In this document: one piece after another, positions 43,910 to 48,566 of the stretch
How the letters are laid out: every line of letters starts with the position of its first letter
Numbering within the stretch: the stretch's first letter is position 1
NCBI GenBank assembly: GCA_902800345.1
Contig: CADCDO010000043.1
Span: 1 to 48,566, forward strand
Direction of reading: 5' to 3'
DNA length: 48,566 bases
Origin: Fibrobacter succinogenes
GTDB taxonomy: Bacteria > Fibrobacterota > Fibrobacteria > Fibrobacterales > Fibrobacteraceae
Position numbers and translations under genes: made by a program
The notes under the pieces: model-generated
Database searches by the model: none
Told to the model about the DNA's origin: nothing
What the model saw: the letters and a program-made list of their open reading frames with translations, nothing else

Positions 43910-45369
43910 TGAAATTCAAGTTTTTAAGTACCGCAGGACTTTTTGCTTTAACGACAACGTTCTTTGCAGCCTGCTCCGACGACAACTATGCCGGCGTCCT
44001 CACGGAAACCGAATCCGGGACAACCCTCGCAAGCATCGAAGGAATCGTCAAGAACGAAAAAGGAAAACCCGTCGCAAGCGCAAAGGTCAGCCTGATCACG
44101 GCCGACCATATCGCGGCACGCATGGCTCCCCTCAAGACCGCCACGACGGACAAGTCCGGCAAGTATTCCATCGACAGCATTTCTGCGGGCGATTATGCCT
44201 TGCAGATTAACAACACGGAACACACCCAATCCGCTTACCGCACACTCACCATCGAAGACGACAAGACGGACACGCAAACGCTCAAGCCCGAGACCATGCT
44301 CGAAAAGAACGCAAGCCTCAAGTTCAAACTTGATTCTTCGTTTGTCAAGGGCGACACGCTCTGCATCACGGGTACGCTCAACTGCATCGCCGTAAGCGAA
44401 AAAGACATCAAGGCCGGATCCGTAACGATGGATGAAATTCCGCCGATGGAAGCTACAAAAATTGCGTTCATCCGAAAAGCGGACCGCAAGATTTCGACGC
44501 AAAGCGTCAATTGGGACTTTACGCCAGGAGAAACGCTCGAAGCCTCATCGGCTCAAGTTTCCATTTTCGTTTCAAGCGAAGCGATGGAAGCCGCGAAAAC
44601 TCTGAACGGAAAGAAAAAGCTTGATTCCATGATTATTCCCGTAACCATCAATACAAGCGTCAAGAATCCGGTTCTGTTAAACGATGAAGGCGACACGCTA
44701 ATACTCTACAAGTTCGAGAACGACAAGAACGCCAACCGCTACTTGACCGTCATCCCGAACATCGATGAAGGAACATACAACTTCACCATATCGTCAAGCA
44801 ATTCCGTTCGTGAGTCCAAGCAAATCCTGAAAGCATACGGAGAAACCGAACCCGGCATAACCATCACGCAAGACGTCAACTGGAAAGCATTCGGCGACAA
44901 TCTCGGAATAAGTTTCTGGATTACTAAAGGCAATCCGTCTACTCCCGACGACACCATATTCATTGACACACGCGGAAAAGAAGCCGACGTTGCCTTCAGC
45001 ATAAAACCCGGACAGCAACCAGACAATCTTTGTACCGAATTTTATAAAAGAGACTCGCTGAGCCAAAATTATGAAATACCTTATTTTTCCATGATGGACA
45101 CGTCCTGTCATAAAATCCTGGACGGGGAACGTCATCACTATTCTTTATTCATCAAGAAAAACCACATTATTATCGTCATAGACGGCAAAGTTGCCGACAC
45201 TAAAGACGTCCAACATCCGTTCCAGTCAGTCCCCCCCATTTCCATCGGGAACAACAAACTAGAAGACGTCATCGTCTATACGCTCAACGACTCCATTATA
45301 CAGAAAAGCAACAACGGATGGGAACGACTTCACGCCTGGCTCAGAGCATTCTATACGTTGCAGAAGTAA
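43906..45369 (+). CDS. Surface lipoprotein with carboxypeptidase-regulatory-like domain
   Basis: This 487-residue lipoprotein has a signal ending in FFAAC (Cys23, or Cys22 if the second ATG is used). Residues about 42-115 resemble a carboxypeptidase-regulatory or Cna-B type beta sandwich (IEGIVKNEKGKPVASAKVSL, TDKSGKYSIDSISAGDYALQI). The middle is beta-rich. The last 170 residues (DNLGISFWITKG, DGERHHYSLFIKKNHIIIVIDGKVAD) look like a LamG/concanavalin-type sandwich. It starts inside the stop of the TIGR02147 gene, so expression is coupled. Function is unknown; a surface binding role is inferred from the domain types. Confidence 0.82.
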   Translation: MMKFKFLSTAGLFALTTTFFAACSDDNYAGVLTETESGTTLASIEGIVKNEKGKPVASAKVSLITADHIAARMAPLKTATTDKSGKYSIDSISAGDYALQINNTEHTQSAYRTLTIEDDKTDTQTLKPETMLEKNASLKFKLDSSFVKGDTLCITGTLNCIAVSEKDIKAGSVTMDEIPPMEATKIAFIRKADRKISTQSVNWDFTPGETLEASSAQVSIFVSSEAMEAAKTLNGKKKLDSMIIPVTINTSVKNPVLLNDEGDTLILYKFENDKNANRYLTVIPNIDEGTYNFTISSSNSVRESKQILKAYGETEPGITITQDVNWKAFGDNLGISFWITKGNPSTPDDTIFIDTRGKEADVAFSIKPGQQPDNLCTEFYKRDSLSQNYEIPYFSMMDTSCHKILDGERHHYSLFIKKNHIIIVIDGKVADTKDVQHPFQSVPPISIGNNKLEDVIVYTLNDSIIQKSNNGWERLHAWLRAFYTLQK

Positions 45370-45555
45370 TTCAAGCTATGGGCACGCTACGCTTTCAGCG
45401 CGCGAGCATAGCTCGCTTTGAGGTCATCAGGTAAGAGCAAAAAAAATACCCACAAGCCCAAAGCTCCTCATAGAGGAGCGCCCCCATAGCCCATACCACC
45501 ATATACAGCCTACTTTCTACTATTAACCAACAACTATTTTTATATATTCAATCTC
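45370..45555. repeat. Short intergenic repeats between lipoprotein and ferredoxin genes
   Basis: There is no gene. GCTCCTC (45463-45469) and GAGGAGC (45473-45479) form a perfect hairpin with an ATA-type loop. CTATGGGCACG at about 45376-45386 and CCCATAGCCCATA at about 45482-45494 recur as variants around 11198, 17291 and 42454. The hairpin is not followed by a T tract, so it is not a clear terminator. Confidence 0.5.
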
Positions 45556-45750
45556 ATGAAAGTTCTCGTTCACGATAGAGGTGTTTGCCTGGAATGCGCC
45601 GGCTGCGTCGGAGTCTGCCCTCAAATGGCACTCGACATGTACGGCCTAGACCTGCAAATTGATTTGGAAAAATGCACTCGCTGCGGACTCTGCACAAGAG
45701 CATGCCCCGCAGGCGCACTCAAGCTCCAGGAGTTGAACGATGTTCTGTAA
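45556..45750 (+). CDS. Two-cluster 4Fe-4S ferredoxin
   Basis: This 64-residue protein has two CxxCxxCxxxCP motifs: CLECAGCVGVCP and CTRCGLCTRACP. It is a bacterial-type ferredoxin carrying two [4Fe-4S] clusters. Its last 11 bases overlap the start of the flavoprotein gene, so the two are coupled. It most likely donates electrons to that flavoprotein, as known for archaeal geranylgeranyl reductase with an adjacent ferredoxin. Confidence 0.92.
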   Translation: MKVLVHDRGVCLECAGCVGVCPQMALDMYGLDLQIDLEKCTRCGLCTRACPAGALKLQELNDVL

Positions 45751-46927
45751 CAAAGAATACGATGTCGTCGTCATTGGCGCAGGCCCCGGCGGAAGTGTCG
45801 CCGCCAGGAACCTTTCCCGTGCAGGCCACAAAGTTCTCTTCCTCGAAAAGCGCGAAAAAATCGGTTATCCCGTGCGCTGCGGCGAAGCAAGCACCAAACT
45901 TTCGGACTTGCAGACTTACGGCCCGATAGACGAGGACTGCATCGAGACGATTATCAACGGACTTTATATTTACGGCCCGAACGGCGTGAACATCGACCTC
46001 GCCCAGAAAGGCACGGGCATCATGCTCGACCGCGAAAAATTCGACCCGTGGCTCGCCCACCTCGCCGAAAACGACGGGGCCGAGCTCGTCACCCGCGCAC
46101 GCGCAGAATTTGTCGGTGACGTTGAAAACGGGGCACGCCTCGTGCGTGTGAAACTCGGCGAAGGCGCCGGAGAAACGACAGAAGAAATTCGCGCCAAGAT
46201 GGTCATCGCCGCAGACGGTGTCGAAAGCCGCATCGGAAGACAGGTCGGTCTGGACTGCATTCAAAAGCCAGGTTTCACCTGCACCGGCGTCGACATCCAA
46301 GTGCAAGGAATCCTCACCAAGCCGGATTATCTCACTTTCTGGCAGGGTCACGATTTTATCAACGACGGTTATATCTGGAGTTTCCCAAAAGTCAAATCCA
46401 ACGTCACGAACTTCGGCGCCGGATTCCTGATTTCGGGCAAGCACAGCCAAAACATTTTAGACACCACGATGGAATGGCTCTACAAGCTGTTCCCGAACGC
46501 CCAGATCAACCACGTTGTCGGAGGCGCCATCCCCGTTTCAAGCGTCCTTAAAGATTATACACTCGACAACTTCGCCCTCGTCGGCGATGCGGCGCACCAC
46601 ACCAATCCCCTCACCGGAGGCGGCATAGCATCCGCAATGCGCGCAGGCCGTTTCTGCGCCCAGACCGTCCATGAAGGATTTGAATGCGGCAACTTGAGCA
46701 AGGAATTTCTCAAGACGTACGAGAAGCGCTGCTACGATTACTTTGGACGCATGCACGACTTTGAATACAAGTTCCGCAGATTCCTCTTGAACGTCAACAA
46801 GAACGACCAGACGGAACTCTACAAAGTCCTCCAGAACTTCGCGAAGCACGGCTGCAAAAAGCGAGCCTTCTTGCAGACCCCGGTCTCCTCCGCGAAAATG
46901 CTGTACAAATTCTGGAAGTTCAAGTAA
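45740..46927 (+). CDS. Geranylgeranyl-reductase-family FAD-dependent oxidoreductase
   Basis: This 395-residue flavoprotein begins with a Rossmann FAD site (VIGAGPGGSVAARNL, residues 11-25). It contains PVRCGEA with Cys47, the aromatic motif GYIWSFP, and a second FAD motif NFALVGDAAHHTNPLTGGGI. These are characteristic of geranylgeranyl reductases that saturate isoprenoid chains. The start ATG 45740 lies inside the ferredoxin gene. In a bacterium the likely substrate is a quinone or carrier-lipid prenyl tail; that is inferred. Length is normal for the family. Confidence 0.88.
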   Translation: MFCNKEYDVVVIGAGPGGSVAARNLSRAGHKVLFLEKREKIGYPVRCGEASTKLSDLQTYGPIDEDCIETIINGLYIYGPNGVNIDLAQKGTGIMLDREKFDPWLAHLAENDGAELVTRARAEFVGDVENGARLVRVKLGEGAGETTEEIRAKMVIAADGVESRIGRQVGLDCIQKPGFTCTGVDIQVQGILTKPDYLTFWQGHDFINDGYIWSFPKVKSNVTNFGAGFLISGKHSQNILDTTMEWLYKLFPNAQINHVVGGAIPVSSVLKDYTLDNFALVGDAAHHTNPLTGGGIASAMRAGRFCAQTVHEGFECGNLSKEFLKTYEKRCYDYFGRMHDFEYKFRRFLLNVNKNDQTELYKVLQNFAKHGCKKRAFLQTPVSSAKMLYKFWKFK

Positions 46928-46961
46928 TTGGTCAATAGTCATTGGTCCGCAGTCATTAGAA

Positions 46962-46985
46962 AAGCCGACTAAACTCGGCTTTTTT
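46962..46985 (+). terminator. Intrinsic terminator after the GGR gene
   Basis: AAGCCGA and TCGGCTT pair around a six-base loop and are followed by a T tract. It lies about 35 bases after the stop at 46927. Confidence 0.85.
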
Positions 46986-47094
46986 CGATTTCATGCTACT
47001 AAATTTGATTATTTCAAATTTTTGTAGCACATTTTTGCAAAAACACCCCCCCCAAAAAAAATCGCAAAAAGCCCAAAAACGCACGACTTTTCAT

Positions 47095-47562
47095 CTACTT
47101 ACAGTACAGCCATGCAGGGGATTCGCACGGTTTATCCCAACATTCAAAAGAATCACATTGCTGCGTAATCATCACCAACTCATTATTGTAAAAAGCAAAT
47201 GTGATTAAATCTCGGTTAAAATAAGAGATTTCTCCTTCAAGGATTCCCCACGCATAACGATCTCTTCTTTCCAAATTGTCGCCACCGATAAAGCCCAAAT
47301 AGACCGTATCGTTTTTACTTTCCGCTCTGTAACACCAATAATTCACCGTTGAAAAAATTTCGTTTGTATCTAAATAATGTCTAGCTTGTTTATAGAAATC
47401 CACATACGATTTTTCAATTTTAATCGGCAACTCATCATACGATGATTCGTAAGAACAAATTCCTGCGATAAAACACACAAGGCACAAGGCGATTATTCCA
47501 AGAACTTTCTTCAAGCTAAACTTAAAGAACAAAAATTTCTTTATCTTCGCACGCATGGACAT
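47095..47562 (-). CDS. Small membrane-anchored protein of unknown function
   Basis: This 155-residue protein begins with a basic stretch and one hydrophobic helix at about 18-37 (VLGIIALCLVCFIAGIC). It is followed by a soluble region of about 115 residues with several Cys and aromatic residues (YWCYRAESKNDTVYLGFIGG). No family was recognised. It is flanked by an AT- and C-rich gap and by the ilvE terminator. The second Met is an equally good start, and no clear ribosome binding site is seen. Confidence 0.6.
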   Translation of the reverse strand: MSMRAKIKKFLFFKFSLKKVLGIIALCLVCFIAGICSYESSYDELPIKIEKSYVDFYKQARHYLDTNEIFSTVNYWCYRAESKNDTVYLGFIGGDNLERRDRYAWGILEGEISYFNRDLITFAFYNNELVMITQQCDSFECWDKPCESPAWLYCK

Positions 47563-47575
47563 ATCTCTATATATA

Positions 47576-47602
47576 CAAAAATCCCGCAGATTTCTCCGCG
47601 GG
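47576..47602 (-). terminator. Terminator of ilvE
   Basis: CCCGC (47583-47587) pairs with GCGGG (47598-47602), and the minus-strand sequence continues with ATTTTTG. It lies about 64 bases beyond the ilvE stop. Confidence 0.8.
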
Positions 47603-47621
47603 AAATTTTCAAATCTGGTCT

Positions 47622-47660
47622 GGATCCTTCGCCCATTCAGGGCTCAGGATGACGCGAGGG
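47622..47660. repeat. Copy of the GGATCCTTCGC...CAGGATGAC intergenic element
   Basis: GGATCCTTCGCCC, an AT-containing middle, and GCTCAGGATGACGC match the copy at 28084-28112 (GATCCTTCGCGCTTCGCTCAGGATGAC). Inverted or partial copies lie at 42406-42445, 11262-11275 and 17329-17386. All sit outside genes. Confidence 0.65.
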
Positions 47661-47665
47661 AACTA

Positions 47666-48566
47666 TTACAGCTCCACGACTTCAGTCCAGCCGAACGGGT
47701 CTTCCGCTTCACCGAACTGGATAGCCGTGTACTTCGTGAAGAGTTCCGTGCAGACAGGGCCCGGATTCTTACCGTCACCGTAGGTGAATTCCTTACCGGC
47801 AACCGGATCCACAATCTTCTTGATCGGGGTGATCACGGCGGCGGTACCGCATTCGGCGGTTTCGGAGAATTCAGCGAGTTCTTCGAACGGGACCTGGCGG
47901 CGTTCCACGGTGTAGCCGAGGTATTCAGCCAACTGCTGCAAGCTCTTGTTCGTAATCGACGGCAAAATGGATTCGGACTTCGGGGTCACGTAGGTCTTGC
48001 CCTTGATGCCGAAGAAGTTTGCCGGACCGCATTCGTCGATGTACTTCTTTTCCTTTGCATCGAGGTAAATCGTGCTGGAGTAACCAAGCTTCTTGGCCTC
48101 GGCGAGGGAAAGCAAGCTGGCAGCGTAGTTACCGCCGACCTTCACCGTACCCGTGCCCTGCGGAGCAGCGCGGTCGAAGTTGCGGCTAATCATCATATCG
48201 ACAGGCTTGAAACCGTCCTTGAAGTATGGACCCACCGGAGTCACGAACATCAACAGCAGGTATTCGTCGGAGGGCTTCACGCCGACTTCCGGGCTCGTAC
48301 CGATGAGAAGCGGGCGGATGTAGAGCGTTGCACCATGACCATACGGCGGAATAAAGCGGGCGTTGGCCTTCACCACTGTGTGGACCATCTCGCGGAACAG
48401 TTCGACCGGCGGCACGGCCATGAGCACGCGGTTCGCGGTGTTCTGCATGCGCTTCGCATTCTCGTCAACGCGGAAGATACGGACCTTGCCGTCCTTGCCC
48501 GTGTAAGCCTTGAGGCCTTCAAAACCTTCCTGGCCGTAATGCAAGCAAGTAGCGGCCATGTGGATG
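47666..48566 (-). CDS. ilvE: Branched-chain amino acid aminotransferase, 5' end outside window
   Basis: The C-terminal 300 residues of a PLP-dependent class IV aminotransferase are present. It interconverts Leu, Ile and Val with their keto acids. HYGQEGFEGLKAY near the window edge and RMQNTANRVLMAVPP are typical. VKVGGNYAASLLSLAEAKKLGYSSTIYLD holds the PLP lysine, and the ILPSITNKSLQQLAEYLGY and TAECGTAAVITPI parts follow. The frame stays open to the last base of the window, so the native start lies further out. The downstream terminator is present. Confidence 0.93.
   Translation of the reverse strand, partial: IHMAATCLHYGQEGFEGLKAYTGKDGKVRIFRVDENAKRMQNTANRVLMAVPPVELFREMVHTVVKANARFIPPYGHGATLYIRPLLIGTSPEVGVKPSDEYLLLMFVTPVGPYFKDGFKPVDMMISRNFDRAAPQGTGTVKVGGNYAASLLSLAEAKKLGYSSTIYLDAKEKKYIDECGPANFFGIKGKTYVTPKSESILPSITNKSLQQLAEYLGYTVERRQVPFEELAEFSETAECGTAAVITPIKKIVDPVAGKEFTYGDGKNPGPVCTELFTKYTAIQFGEAEDPFGWTEVVEL

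Noticed and set aside
45373..45555. tRNA-like folding in the repeat-rich gap
   Set aside because: The hairpins do not form a cloverleaf and no anticodon arm or T-arm motif is present.

Overview
The window is almost certainly chromosome of a Fibrobacter species or a very close relative. It carries several copies of the FISUMP domain (TIGR02145, the major paralogous family of Fibrobacter succinogenes) and one TIGR02147 protein (the second such family). It also has the serine-rich linkers typical of that genus. These calls come from reading translated motifs; no database search was run. No tRNA, rRNA or CRISPR array was recognised.

Layout. 1-1266 (+): end of one FISUMP protein and a complete FISUMP lipoprotein, tandem duplicates. 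1267-1597: AT-rich gap with a threefold 16-bp repeat. 1598-7691 (+): three tandem secreted M6 metalloproteases. 7788-11194 (+): an Mla/MCE lipid-transport operon (STAS-permease, ATPase, MCE protein, auxiliary lipoprotein). 11348-16966 (-): a phosphate block of two Na/Pi cotransporter genes around a PhoB/PhoR-type two-component pair. 17397-17882 (-): ispF. 17938-26126 (+): two paralogous exported proteins with LpoB/CsgG-like N-termini, and a 1758-residue lipoprotein with five FISUMP domains. 26203-27924 (-): a zinc-ribbon membrane protein and an ATPase with a palindrome-rich promoter. 28118-42219 (-): a respiratory complex I operon, nuoB to nuoN, without nuoA. 42220-43069: a long intergenic region with a striking inverted-repeat array. 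43070-45369 (+): a TIGR02147 regulator-like gene overlapping a lipoprotein gene. 45556-46927 (+): a ferredoxin and a geranylgeranyl-reductase-like flavoprotein. 47095-47562 (-): a small membrane protein. 47666-48566 (-): the 3' part of ilvE.

How the genes fit together. The phosphate block looks like one regulated unit for phosphate uptake. The nuo genes would form NADH dehydrogenase feeding menaquinone, and the ferredoxin/GGR pair could saturate the isoprenoid tail of that quinone (inference). The M6 proteases and FISUMP proteins are cell-surface or secreted products.

The most important caution is that six otherwise well-conserved genes are each broken by one internal out-of-frame deletion: the second M6 protease, the first Na/Pi transporter, nuoC, nuoD, nuoG and nuoH. 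Paralogs inside the window show two of these directly, as 68 and 46 missing bases. The pattern suggests consensus or assembly error, but a real explanation has not been excluded. The strongest candidate for a new element is the array at 42637-42940. It holds four hairpins with perfectly conserved 11-bp arms inside two diverged 124-bp modules, upstream of the TIGR02147 gene.
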